Origin: Hyposmocoma kahamanoa
Lineage: Eukaryota > Arthropoda > Insecta > Lepidoptera > Cosmopterigidae
Assembly: GCF_003589595.1 (NCBI RefSeq)
Contig: NW_020653711.1
Coordinates: 3,530,506 to 3,594,505 of the forward strand
Direction: 5' to 3'
DNA: 64,000 bases
Shown: positions 1-10,254 of the stretch, one piece after another
Numbering within the stretch: position 1 is the first letter of the stretch
How the letters are laid out: each line of letters begins with the position of its first letter
Notes under the pieces: model-generated
Database searches by the model: none
Told to the model about the DNA's origin: nothing
What the model saw: only the letters and a program-made list of their open reading frames with translations
Made by a program: the position numbers and the translations under genes

Positions 1-304
1 TACGATTATCTCACAAATTGCTATGTTGACTTATAGTGTCCCAAATAAAGGTGCCTTATCCCAGCGTGAGCATAATGGAGTTTTTAAAATTGAATTAATG
101 ACGTAAAAAGTCGTTCATTAGTCGGTCCACCATTTAAAGTTGCAAGATTGTTTTAGTATCCACTATTGTTCCAACGACACCATTTTTCAGTTTTAACAAA
201 CACAGCAACTGGCTTAAATCTAATTGCACGCAGAAAACGTTGTTATCGATTCTAGTCGCATAATTCTGCAATTAGTCGCTAGTTATTTCCAGTTATTTCA
301 TTTA
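1..304. other. no feature recognised
   Basis: AT-rich sequence with no credible exon, repeat boundary or RNA gene that I can see. Confidence 0.5.
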
Positions 305-410
305 TAGAAACCGTTCTGTAGAAAAACCATTTCACATAATTATGATTTATTTAATGTATAAAAAAATAAATAATAACTATGTGAAATGGTATTTCTACAG
401 AACTGTTCCA
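305..410. repeat. foldback hairpin repeat
   Basis: Two arms of about 45 bases, sharing GTTCTGTAGAAA and CCATTTCACATA in opposite orientation, face each other across a short AT-rich centre. The shape is that of a small palindromic MITE. No target duplication could be fixed, so transposon origin is inferred. Confidence 0.6.
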
Positions 411-921
411 TTTTTTAAATTAAATTTAATTAATCGAATATACCCTATATGTGGCCGGTAGAGTTCTCCATATCCGCTAGATTTTTTGAGTTTGCAAAAA
501 TATTAAATATATCACACTAAACGGTTTTTTATTTACTATACTAAAATGAATAACTTTTAAACCACCAATTTCTGTACCCCAATAGTCAAATCGATTGATA
601 ATACTCATCCCTACCTACTCATTTCGTTGACTGTCACTTCCGGGCCACCTTGTTTAAAACACGCGCCAAAATATTTTACATATTTTTTTCGTACTGCTCT
701 CACCGAACCCTAATTCTTCGACACAGTTTTGGACTACTTTCGTCGATGTATTTTTTACATCACTTTATTGAAACAGTGAAAATTGCATAAAATATTCCCA
801 TACAACTTGTCACAATGAACGAAAAGATTTTTCATCTACAGAAATATATTTATAAAAACAAAAATTAACTGCTAATCAACGAGTGTATGATATATGTATG
901 TATTTGCTATTCTAAATATTT
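411..921. other. no feature recognised
   Basis: Unique-looking AT-rich sequence; no ORF, splice pair or repeat match was noticed. Confidence 0.45.
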
Positions 922-1110
922 CGAGTTCTTAGGTTTTGGTGACTGTTACACATAGGAAATGAAACTATTTTTCCGGATTTAAATGGCGTATATTCTTTCG
1001 GACCCTTAACAAGTCCCATGGTCACATTGCCATGCTTGGTTTGCTTAAAAAACAAATATACGCGATTTAAATCCAGAAAAATAGTTTCATTTCGTGATTT
1101 CGAAATATTA
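922..1110. repeat. MITE A copy 1
   Basis: The left side reads GAGTTCTTAGGTTTT, then a block ending ATGAAACTATTTTTCCGGA. The right side carries the mirror block AAACAAATATACGCGATTTA followed by AGTTTCAT. The same paired blocks recur near 13.0, 22.1, 26.1, 28.1, 37.4 and 58.3 kb, which defines a dispersed foldback family. There is no coding capacity. Confidence 0.65.
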
Positions 1111-1161
1111 TTATATAAACCACAACTGATTTCGTAACAAACAACCAGGAACCTTATTAAA

Positions 1162-1202
1162 GATGAAGTGGAATAGACGGTTAACCGTCTATTCACTTCA
1201 TC
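1162..1202. repeat. 20-bp palindrome without loop
   Basis: GATGAAGTGGAATAGACGG is followed immediately by its complement, with only a TTAA centre and one single-base indel. It lies just beyond MITE A copy 1. Confidence 0.75.
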
Positions 1203-1584
1203 ATCAGAACACATATTCGATGAAATCGAAGCTAAAGTCCACGTCGCTTCACTAAAATTAAAAAATAAAAGAGTCCAGGAAGTATTGCATTTTTTTGTTT
1301 ATGGTGATACGTCAATAATTACGAAACCTCGGAGGCATGTATATGTCAAAAGTTAAATAAATGTTTGGCCGGATCGGATATATTTTATACCTTTAAACTT
1401 TGAATATTTGTGTACATAAGTTACTTTAGCAGCCAAAATTAAAACACAGTATAAGCATTTGTATTTGGTTTAGTCATTACGTTGGAAAATTTAGAATAAA
1501 GTTTGATTTTGTTTGTCTAATTAAATGAATAAAACGACTAATATTTTCAGTGTCAGTAAAGTTCCACTATCCACTAATTGAAAT
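1203..1584. other. no feature recognised
   Basis: AT-rich sequence between repeats; nothing supported. Confidence 0.4.
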
Positions 1585-1862
1585 GCCTAGTAAGGCGCTT
1601 TAACTTCTTAAAAACCTAGCCAGTATCAAATACTTGCTAGGTTTTGAATATGTTAAAATATAAGGATTTGGACAGGTCTCGAACCAGACTAGGAACTCCT
1701 AGTAAGCCCTAGTAAAGCAAGTGCTTTACTAGGTTTTAAGGCTTCAAAATCTCTGATAAATTGTAGAATTTTGAAGCGACTGTCACCGCGATTAGACGAG
1801 TAGTTACTATAGGAGTAGTATTGGAAAAATTATTTTCAAAAAGTTTGTCTCTTACTAGGTTT
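1585..1862. repeat. cluster of CCTAGTAA palindromic motifs
   Basis: The motif CTAGTAA, or its complement TTACTAG, occurs repeatedly here. It includes a 12-bp stem with a 2-base loop at about 1709-1734 (CCTAGTAAAGCA and its complement) and a hairpin AAAACCTAGC/GCTAGGTTTT near 1610-1650. This may be the terminal region of an unidentified element. I see no TSD. Confidence 0.5.
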
Positions 1863-2570
1863 TGCTCTGGAGCAGGTTGATCTGAGCAAAAATTCAATTA
1901 ATTTTATTTAAAAATACTTTACAAAAAAGATTTAAAGAACTTATTTTCTGAAAAGGAAATGTTAAAAAAGATTATTAATGGAAAATTATATTTTTATTTT
2001 TATAACACTGACTTAATTGGATAGGTTAGAATATAATTATTTATTGTGATAATTTACTATTTTGTATTAAGTTTTATTGCATAATTCTAGAGGACCTATA
2101 ATTAAGTATCACAGATTTCACAATTGTCACAATGTACCCCAAAATATGCAATATTTAATAATGATAATAATAATAATAACAGCGTAGGAAACGGCGGTTT
2201 AGGAAGGAAAAGATGTATTATTATAGAGGAAAAACAGACAGTAAAAAACAGCAGAAGAAGAAGAATAGAGTCAAGAAGAGGACATAGAGACAAAGAGCTA
2301 AACATAGACTAATTACACAGAATTACACATTCAAAAACTATAAAGAGGGTCTGTCCTCGACAATGCTGATTCATAGTTTTGTCTCTTTAGTTTTTGATTA
2401 AATACGACAAGCAATGAGAAAACGAAATAAACACGAAGAAAAATCATTGGGAAAATGATTTTGTCTGTGACTTTTTTTGGGATAGACATTTGACACGGTT
2501 GGATACAAACACATGGCACGACATTGCTATCAGTAGCATGTTATTAAGGCATTAATCAAGGTACATTTCG
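1863..2570. other. AT-rich spacer with (TAA)n and purine-rich patch
   Basis: There is a short (TAA)n run at about 2160-2180, followed by a purine-rich stretch at 2195-2300. The short ORFs here (for example 2124-2312) are low-complexity and are not supported as genes. Confidence 0.45.
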
Positions 2571-2800
2571 CACCCCTCATGGAAGAATGGCTTAAGTGGA
2601 GTTACGTTGAACATGTTTATTGCTCCATTAAATCTGAAAAATATAACCCACATCCTCTCCAATTCTTGTAACTCTGTCTACAATATTTGTCGATAGAATT
2701 ACAAGAATTGGGTAGGGTGTGGGTTATATTTTTCTGTATCTAATGGAGCAATCAACGTTTTTGATGTAACTCCACATATGCCATTCTTCCATGACGGGAG
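2571..2800. mobile_element. fully palindromic MITE
   Basis: Two arms of about 112 bases meet at a loop of about 10 bases. The outer ends read CCCCTCATGGAAGAATGG on the left, against the complement of CCATTCTTCCATGACGGG on the right (17 of 18 match). Inner blocks such as ATATAACCCACA also pair. There is no ORF. It lies about 175 bases downstream of the glycosylase stop codon. Confidence 0.8.
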
Positions 2801-2976
2801 CCATTTATTTATAATTAATTTATTATTATCACTTCAAACCTGATAACAAAATATACTATTCACTCCGTGGTCAGATTGACAACAGTCATCCGTTTCACTT
2901 TGACGGTGCATCATTTACGTATTTGACAAGCAATAAACAATAAGACATTCTTACAATTTAAATAAGTAGATAAACA

Positions 2977-3699
2977 CTAAAACATATCAGAATCTCGTAA
3001 ACTAATCCTATAATAATTCAAAACAGGATCCTTAATAAGGCATTCACTGTCCACAATCCCATTATATTCCAAAAACTCAGTTTGTCCCGTCAACCAATCT
3101 AAATACAACTTTAAATATCTGTCTCCAGGATCCAAATCCGTATGTCCCAAACAAAATATCCTATAAGCGTCCTCCCCATACTTTCCTATCCCGTATAAAT
3201 CGCTTGCTCGACGCCATTTGGAAGAAACAAACTGGTAACTTAATTTCCAAATCATACTTCCACGCTTCCTTAATCCCAAATTATCAAAAAATCTTTCTAA
3301 CGAAGTTGGTTTTTCGTTTAAAACATCGTACGGAGTCGGGTATTCCTCGAAGAAACTTTTGATGTAGCGCCTAGCTGTTCTATAAGACGTTTTTGTTAAA
3401 AATATTGTTGCTATTAACATTGCCCAGGGGTTAGAAGAAAACACTTCTTCTACTACACAGTGAGGTGATGAGGGCATGTCTCTAGGAGTTATATTGTAAA
3501 AGGGCTGTATTTTCAATATTTCCAGTTCTTCTATAGTTAACTGTGATAGATGTAGTTCGTCTTCTATAGAGTTTTGGCTTAAATCTTGTGAAGAGTTGTC
3601 TGTTGATGGGGTTGGCGATCTTGGAATACGATTTGGATTTATTTTCTCGCATTGGCTTTCTTGTGAAAAGAATCTGCTGATGCAAACACTTTCCTCCAT
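2977..3699 (-). CDS. MBD4: MBD4-like G:T mismatch DNA glycosylase
   Basis: The predicted 240-residue protein starts at the ATG at 3699; the frame upstream has only a TTG. Residues 1-75 are Ser/Asn-rich and unconserved. Residues 83-205 match the HhH-GPD glycosylase domain of MBD4: NPWAMLIATIFLTKTS, the hairpin motif LYGIGKYGEDAYRIFC at about 168-183, and DPGDRYLKLYLDWL. Asp193 (codon 3121-3123) sits at the place of the catalytic Asp of this family. The known role of MBD4 is nuclear base-excision repair, removing T or U opposite G, mainly at CpG. No methyl-CpG-binding domain is visible, so it is either absent or encoded elsewhere. The domain is intact, and this is the only convincing host gene in the window. 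A hairpin MITE follows the stop codon. A possible AATAAA-type signal lies near 2803-2809 on the minus strand. Confidence 0.85.
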   Translation of the reverse strand: MEESVCISRFFSQESQCEKINPNRIPRSPTPSTDNSSQDLSQNSIEDELHLSQLTIEELEILKIQPFYNITPRDMPSSPHCVVEEVFSSNPWAMLIATIFLTKTSYRTARRYIKSFFEEYPTPYDVLNEKPTSLERFFDNLGLRKRGSMIWKLSYQFVSSKWRRASDLYGIGKYGEDAYRIFCLGHTDLDPGDRYLKLYLDWLTGQTEFLEYNGIVDSECLIKDPVLNYYRISLRDSDMF

Positions 3700-3710
3700 G
3701 TTTACTTCAA

Positions 3711-3725
3711 CCTGAAACAAGATGC
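3711..3725 (-). promoter_or_regulatory. probable 3' splice site of the MBD4-like exon
   Basis: On the minus strand CATCTTGTTTCAG precedes GTTGAAGTAAACATGG, a good polypyrimidine-CAG acceptor 12 bases before the start codon. It implies an upstream 5' exon, which I could not place. Confidence 0.55.
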
Positions 3726-4551
3726 ATTTGTGTTATTATTTAAAGTCGCTGTCTAATCTACGCATCGTCTATGGGGATAAAGTTGTATACTGATCCAAAA
3801 CTTAAGCTGATAATCAATTGTTAATCAACATGATCATAGTTTTGAGAAAATGGCGCCTAAAGATTTTTTTCGTGGTTTGGTGGAATGGGTTTACTTATGT
3901 CAACTGTTTATGTGTTTTTTATATATTTGGAAGTTTCAAATCACTTAGTTTACGTCTGCAAGATGTAGACGATGCGATAAGCTACAATTTGGCATTAAAA
4001 TCTAATTTTCGTAGGTTATCACGGTATTGCTTATCAAGATACAAATTGTCATTCGCCCAGTTTAAAATAAACTCGTATAGAACGTTATAATTTAAACGAA
4101 ATGAACAATTTTATAGTCATACACACGCCAGCACATCAAGCTACACATTGACGTATCTTGTTCCGTTGCACTTGAAGGCGATTTTCGAACAAAAATGTGT
4201 AGTCTAATGTGCCGTTGTCCGTACATACATCTAGTTCAGACCTACCGTATTTATTACATTACAGAGTTTATAAAATTTAAGAGGTCCATAATTGAGAAAT
4301 AGACGCAGTAGTGGTGTAATCCAGATTCAATTTTTTTTCTACAGTACCAATTACTTCAAATGATAAAAATATCTAATTGTTTTATATTTGGATGCTATTT
4401 TCATGGAAAAAAATTAATAATTAAATATTTTTATATGTACGTATAAGTAAAGTTTTAATGATTATTTCATTTAGAACAGAATAGAATCTAATTTTGTATA
4501 TCGCTTAACGTGTTCTAAATTCATATAAAATTAAAACTAACTTTTTTATAT
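3726..4551. other. region upstream of the MBD4-like exon
   Basis: It probably holds the intron and 5' exon or promoter of the glycosylase, but no donor is convincing. The ORF at 3818-4090 on the plus strand has no recognisable domain and is not called. An imperfect inverted repeat (GCACATCAAGCTACACATT and its partner) spans about 4131-4212. Confidence 0.35.
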
Positions 4552-4815
4552 AATATCAAGAGACGGGGCGAACAAGTCGTGTGCTTGCTGGTAAGTTACA
4601 CGCCTGTTTAAAACAGTTGCAGTGCCACTCAGAGCTTTAAATCGCAAATATCTAAGGGGCACTGTAACCACGACAATCACCAGGGTGTCTCAGGCATAAG
4701 TTGACAAGTCCTATGTGCCTGTAATTACGGAACGTAGTAATTCTCACATTACTGCTACGTCTCCGTGGCAGTTCAGCATGGTAACCGTACTGCTACGGAG
4801 GCAGTGATGTCCTGT
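4552..4815 (-). repeat. repeat C copy (SINE-like, ~300 bp)
   Basis: It contains the family blocks GACGGGGCGAACAAGTCGTG, CAGTGCCACTCAGAGCTTTA and TTGACAAGTCCTATGTGCC. Its end also carries a scrap resembling the tRNA head of SINE A (CAGCATGGTAACCG), so the copy is a chimera or a composite insertion. Confidence 0.7.
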
Positions 4816-5031
4816 ACTTAAAAAGTAGATGCATACATTCAATTTTTTTTTCTCATTTCTGTGGGCTTTTTATAGGGAGATTACATAAACATTTACTATT
4901 AAAAAAACACGATCGGGTAATATGAAGACAACATTCGGAAGAAATATAATGTATTTTTAATTATTAAATTTTTTCTTTAAATAACGACTAGATCAGATAG
5001 ATACTAAAAAAGGAAATAAAACCGCTTATTC

Positions 5032-5106
5032 CCAGTTGTCACCACTGGCTTTGTTCCCAATGGTGACAAGTGGGAAAAAAATCCCATATGTGACAAACGG
5101 GATAAA
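5032..5106. repeat. satellite monomer left of the LINE
   Basis: One degenerate unit (CAATGGTGACAAGTGGGAAA ... TGACAAACGGGATAAA) of the tandem array that otherwise lies at 10246-10690. It abuts the poly(A)-like end of the LINE. The simplest reading is that the LINE split an older array. Confidence 0.75.
5095..5106. repeat. 12-bp target duplication, left copy
   Basis: AAACGGGATAAA is repeated exactly at 10243-10254, on the far side of the LINE. The surrounding satellite also contains this word, so chance phase coincidence is possible but would need the breakpoints to match. Confidence 0.7.
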
Positions 5107-5213
5107 TTTTTTTTAAATTTATTGCTGGCCATGGAAACAAAGTCCTTCAGCCGAAAACATAAAAGTAATTATTAAGGAAAATTATGCTTATTATCTAATT
5201 ATAAGTAATCACA

Positions 5214-6698
5214 TTAAATTTTTTCTATAGTGCTAAAAATAAATCTAAAAATTGGTGAAAAGTAAACTGTATGGGATAATAAGTCTTGTATGTGGCGGGG
5301 AACACTTAACGAGTTTTCGTCCGATATGTCACTTAATTCAATGACAAGTATCAACCGCTGCATACCAAAAGCTTCACAGTTAAAAATTATATGAGCAATA
5401 TCAGCATTGGTATTGGAACAATAATTACATTTCGAGCTAGTCACAATCTTTAGTCTATTAAGATGGGCTGGAACCAAGCAATGACCGAATCGCAGGCGAT
5501 TAATAACAGCTATGAATTTTCTGCCGCAGTACTCGAATTTGTTATACCAGGGTTCTATTGGTATGTCTTTTTGTATTTCTGCATACCACTTTCCTTTACT
5601 TTCCTTAGTTTTATCCCAATATTGCTGCCACATTCTTCGTTTGTTTCTTTTAAATAGCTGGTAAAAATCAGTAAATGGTACTTTTAAAATTTCCGTATGA
5701 TCCTCATCGTGGTCTTGCCGAGTTGCCAAATCCACAACCTCACTTCCGCTTATTCCACTATGTGAAGGTACCCATACAAATTCTATGTGTTTAGTTTGTC
5801 TTAAAATTTCCAATATATGTTTAATTTCATATACAATATAATTCAATTTAAATGCAAAGTGACCATTGCACAAACTTGTTACGACACTCTTTGAATCACT
5901 TACTATTAAAATATTTACATTATTTACATGGCTTTGTACAAATTTTAAAGCAGCTAATATGGCATAACTTTCAGCAGTAAAAACACTACAGTTATTTCCT
6001 AACTTAAGACATTTAGAAAAGTGTTTTTGAGGGTCATAAAAAGCTGCTTTAACACTGTCCAAACATTTAGAACCATCCGTGTAGATGGTATAGAAATTGG
6101 ATTTACTACTCAAGAATTCTAGAAAATCGAACTTATTTTTTACACTATCTAAATTACAATTAATATCCAGAAAATTGAGCAAAGAAAAGTATGGACATTG
6201 GTAAACTGGCCACTTATCAGAGGTATTAATGTTTCTAGATTTATATTTAACATAAGTCATAATATATGGAATTTCAGCCAAAACCAGGGAAAGAAGTGTG
6301 TCAGCCGAAATATCAGTGATATCAACAGACTGAGACACAGCTGAAGGATATAAAAACTTGTTAAGGACTACACTATTATTTGAAGACAACTCCTTCAGAC
6401 AAAATTTCTCAGCCAATTGCAAGCGGCGCAATGACAATGGAGGTATGCAATTTTCAATTTCCATAGAATTGATGGGAGTAGAGCACATAGCCCCACTAAT
6501 TATCCTTAAACCCATGTTTTGTATCACATCAAGTTTTCTCAATAAAGTGTTGCTTGCATTCATATAAGCAAGGCTACTATAATCAAAATGACTTCTGACA
6601 ATACTTTTATACAGCATATTTAATGTTTTAGGGTCAGAACCCCAAAAGGTTCCTGCCAAACACCTTAACGCGTTAATACTTTCATGGCATTTTGGCAA
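5214..6698 (-). pseudogene. LINE ORF2 C-terminal part: RT thumb, RNase H, zinc motif
   Basis: The longest open piece of ORF2 (494 codons). The first ~150 residues are the RT thumb/connection (SIVRSHFDYSSLAYMNAS and following). An RNase H domain of the I-element type follows, with all acidic catalytic residues visible: YTDGSK, AESYAILAAL, SDSKSVV and VPSHSGISGSEVVDLA. Near the C-terminus a CX2CX8HX4C cluster (CNYCSNTNADIAHIIFNC) resembles the zinc motif common at LINE ORF2 ends. In an active element RNase H would degrade the RNA strand during reverse transcription. Upstream frames are broken, so this is the tail of a dead polyprotein. Confidence 0.85.
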
Positions 6699-8020
6699 AC
6701 ATAGTTAATATGTAAATTAAATTTCAATTTATCATCTATTATTACACCTAGGAATTTATGATGACTAACAATAGGAATGACATTGCCGTTATAACTAAGT
6801 TGGACAGAAGGTGCAGCTAATGGATTAGTACTAAACACTAAAACTGAACTTTTTTCAGAACTAATTTCCAATTTTAAAATATTGCTATAATAATGTTCTA
6901 AATTGACTCAACGCTGTATTCATATTACTAACAGCCATACTTAAGTTTTGATTTTCACTGTATAAAAGTAAGTCATCTGCAAATTGCAAGATTTTAATTT
7001 GTGAAGTATCTAGAATATAATCAAGGATTTGAGATGTGTACATATTATAGTAGAGATTATCACCTCTAACACTAACACTAACACTCACACTAACATTAAC
7101 ACTATCAACACTATCGTGTTGCACCCTGCAGTCCCTTTAGTTACAATCTTAGGTCCATGTAATCTGTTGTTAAACTTAACATATAAAGTCCTATTGGACA
7201 AAAATTTTAATATCCATGTTAATGTTTTACTTGGTACACTCAAGATGTGCAACACATTAATTAGGCATTCAATATTTACATTGTCGAAAGCACCTTTCAA
7301 ATCTAAGAAGACACACACAACATTAGAATGACTGAGCTTTGCTTTTTTAATATCCGATATAAATGATACAAAGCTTTCGGAGCAACTCCTTCATATTCTG
7401 AATCCAAATTGTATGTTTGGTAACTTACCCTGTGATTCAGTAAAGTAATCTAATCGTAATTTCAACATATTTTCAAAGAGTTTACCTAAACATGAAGATA
7501 AGGAAATGGGTCTATATGATGAAGCACTATTCACAGGTTTATTTGGTTTTTATATGGGAATAACACATTGGGTTTTTCATGACTCTGGTATAACTAGATC
7601 ATTCCAAAGTTTATTGTAAATATCCAGCAATATCTTGATGGCATTTAAATGTAAATTTTTTATAATCATGTATGGTATATTGTCCATTCCTGGTGTTGTA
7701 TCTTTCCTACTCCTAAGTGAAACTAGAAACTCATTCAGTGTAAAAGGTTCATTAAGAAAAGAATTACTGCTACTTTCCACAGACTGGTTCAAAATATCAT
7801 TAATTTTGTCTTCATCCAATAGCGATGAGTCTGCCAATTTGTCTAGGAAACTTGGTACCCACTCATCATTTAGATGTCTGTTTTGCGAACTGCCTATCCT
7901 TTTAAATCTCTTAATATATCTCCATATTCTAGTAACAGGTGTCATTCTATTAAAACTGCTACATAGTTCTTGCCATGATTTAATACGTTCTTCCTTAAGT
8001 ATTCTTTTTTTTAGCATCAA
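6665..8020 (-). pseudogene. LINE ORF2 reverse-transcriptase core, frameshifted
   Basis: The RT reads in at least four frames. 8020-7577 has the fingers (SRKDTTPGMDNIPYMIIKNL). 7318-7085 has motif A, FLDLKGAFDNVN. 7124-6885 has motif C, LQFADDLLLYSE, intact. 6871-6665 has HHKFLGVIIDDKLKFNLH of the palm/thumb. Between motifs A and C a hexanucleotide expansion interrupts the block where other LINEs have PQG..LSP. The stretch between 7577 and 7318 is also shifted. The role in an intact element is target-primed reverse transcription in the nucleus. Confidence 0.8.
7066..7112. repeat. (ACACTA)n expansion inside the RT gene
   Basis: About eight copies of a hexanucleotide close to ACACTA fall exactly between VTKGTAG and RGDNLYYNMYTSQ of the minus-strand reading. 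Those segments should be nearly contiguous in the conserved RT block. Confidence 0.7.
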
Positions 8021-9020
8021 GTCTCTTATAATTTATGAAGTTAGGAATAGTTGGTGAATTTTTATATTCTTTTAAAGCTTGTTTAGAAAGTTTAACAGCA
8101 TTAGCACAAGTTTCATTCCACCACGGAGCTGGTTTTCTTAACGTTTGCAAAGTTTGTTTTGGTTTTTGCTTAGGGACAGTTTCATTTCTAATATCATACA
8201 AAATATGTACAAAATTATACAAATCAAGAGGCTGACCGTTAATTGTATTTAAGTGGCAAAATTTGTTTTCAGATAAAGAATTAAACTTTGACCAATCTGC
8301 CTGTCTATAAACATACTTTTCTTCCACAGAACGAACCTCATACACCGAAGGACACACGTTGACATCTACCTGAGTTGGATAATGACAGCTGCCCATTGGA
8401 TCATCGTGGACATGCCATTCACAAAGTGGAGCTATTACCGGACTAACAAATGATATATCAATAGCAGATGCATTTTTATTTGGATACTGGATAGTTGTTG
8501 GACTACCATCATTCAAAACCACAAAATCAAATTCATCTATGACATTGTAAAGGGCATTCCCTCTACTGTCACTAGTCTGACAACCAAACAGCAAATGATG
8601 TGCATTGAAGTCTCCCATGATGAGACATGGTTGAGGAGTATTCCGTAACAGTTTTTTCATTTTACTGGAATCAAACCTTCCACTATTCGGTGGACAATAT
8701 ACACATAAAACATACAATTTCCCTAAGGATGACTCCATTGAGATACAAATATTCTGAATCGATTCATAAAAAGAGGTATTTACAATGTCATATTTTAAGT
8801 TTTGTTTGATTATTACTCCAACGCCATTATGTAAATTTTTTGAATTTTTATATATGTAATTGTAAGTTGGAAACCGAGGAATATTGCTACTACTTTTAAG
8901 CCAAGTTTCATTTATCAAACAAATGTCTATATCTTGATCAGTAAGAAATTTAGTCAGTAAGGCTGTTTTACTCTGCAAGCTCTGTATGTTATACTGTGCT
9001 ATATGTAAAAATTTATCCAT
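7995..9020 (-). pseudogene. LINE ORF2 apurinic-like endonuclease
   Basis: The ATG at 9020 starts ORF2, 18 bases after the ORF1 stop. Residues 1-230 form an exonuclease-endonuclease-phosphatase domain: IAQYNIQSLQ, LINETWLK (catalytic Glu), GDFNAHH, NASAIDISFVSP and a final His in GSCHYPT. This enzyme nicks the target DNA to prime reverse transcription. Residues 231-341 are the linker to RT. The domain is open for 341 codons, then the frame is lost at about 8000, where the RT continues in another frame. Confidence 0.85.
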
Positions 9021-9037
9021 GAATTAAATTAGCTAAT

Positions 9038-10105
9038 TTAATTCAATTCAAAAAACAAAATTTCTTTTATTCTAGCATTTGTAATGGTCACATTAACTTT
9101 ACTGTTGCCTAAAGTAACAAGAGTTTTCACCAACGCATTAATTACTATATCATTGCTGACGATCAGTTCAGCATTGAGTGCCCTATCAGGTTTATTTACA
9201 TTATCATTTGTATGGGGTGGAGGCTGAGTGTTGTTGCGTAGTGGAGGAAATGACTTATTATTGAGAGTGTATGACATACCCATAACATCGGCATAGGATC
9301 GGTTGATGTATTTATTTTTCTTTTCTTCAACTTTTTTCTGCTTCACCGGACAATTTCTGGAGATGGCCAGGTGATTTCCGCTGCAGTTAATACACACAAT
9401 CCCTTCCACATCACAATCTCGAAAAGAGTGTTGACCGGCACACGACGAGCACATCTGCTGGCCTCTGCATACTTTAGCAGAGTGGTTGAACTTCAGGCAC
9501 TTGTAGCACTGTAAAACTGGTGGAATGTACGTATGCACAGGATATCTGAACAACTGTAAGTATGCATACTGCGGTAGTACCGTGGCCGCAAAGGTCACCG
9601 CGATGGTGCCCAGCGGGGTAAGTTTCCCGTCTACTTTACGCATAAAGCGCTTCACTGATATTATTTCTTGGTCACACGACATATTCTTGTAAATATCTTC
9701 ATTTGACATGTTGGTGTCTTATTATTCCAGTAACTTCAGTTAGGAACGCTGGTATAAAAGCTTTCAGTTTATGCCGGTTTAAAAAAGTGTCCATTTTTAG
9801 GAAGTTGTTTGCTGGAGCGGGCTTTTTAAAGGTAACTCCTATTTTGTAGGCATTCACTCTGTGAACTCCCACGATTGCTTTAACATTGTCTGTAAACAAT
9901 TTAGTCAATGTCAAAGGGTTTTTATTCCCAACTTTCTCTTGTTCAGTTGACTCAACAAAAACAACACATTCCCCTGTATGGTTTTCCGAAAAAAGTCTCT
10001 TATAATTCGTTTTTCTGTAGATCTTGTAATCATTGTCCTTGTTGTTAGGTTTGTCCACTTTTTTCCTTTTTTTAACGGGGTCCCCCCGTCACTGTCTTCA
10101 CCCAT
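9038..10105 (-). pseudogene. LINE ORF1 (gag-like, three zinc knuckles)
   Basis: ORF1 starts at the ATG at 10105 (MGEDSDGGTPLKKGKK). It shifts frame near 10060 into the 10058-9699 piece, then shifts again near 9705 into the 9709-9038 piece. The last piece carries three nucleic-acid-binding knuckles in a row: CYKCLKFNHSAKVC (CX2CX4HX4C), CSSCAGQHSFRDC (CX2CX3HX4C) and CINCSGNHLAISRNC (CX2CX3HX6C). Such ORF1 proteins coat the LINE RNA. Two small indels have killed this copy; otherwise the order and spacing to ORF2 are normal. Confidence 0.8.
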
Positions 10106-10242
10106 GGGAAAGAAGGTACACTCAACTTATGTCGATGTACTATTCTTTATTGTAATATGTATTTAAAGTATTTTACAACTATTTTTTTTCCCAAAAAAAT
10201 TTTAAAACAACCGCTCAATTTGACTTCCCGCCAAAAAGTCCA

Positions 10243-10254
10243 AAACGGGATAAA
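10243..10254. repeat. 12-bp target duplication, right copy
   Basis: An exact match to AAACGGGATAAA at 5095-5106. The satellite continues directly after it. Confidence 0.7.

Larger units (their letters stand above)
5107..10242 (-). mobile_element. I-group non-LTR retrotransposon, decayed
   Basis: In minus-strand order the element has a 5' UTR of about 137 nt, a gag-like ORF1 (10105-9038), and ORF2 with endonuclease, reverse transcriptase and RNase H (9020-5214). A 3' UTR of about 100 nt follows, with AATAAA at 5118-5123 and an A8 tail at 5107-5114. RNase H downstream of RT is typical of the I group of LINEs. Frameshifts and an internal repeat expansion make it non-autonomous now. Both flanks are the same satellite, with a 12-bp direct repeat at the ends. 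Confidence 0.85.

Noticed and set aside
3818..4090. 90-codon ORF upstream of the glycosylase
   Set aside because: No domain, opposite strand, and overlaps the expected promoter/intron.
7635..8057. 140-codon plus-strand ORF
   Set aside because: It lies antisense to the LINE reverse transcriptase, whose minus-strand reading has recognisable motifs; the plus frame has none.
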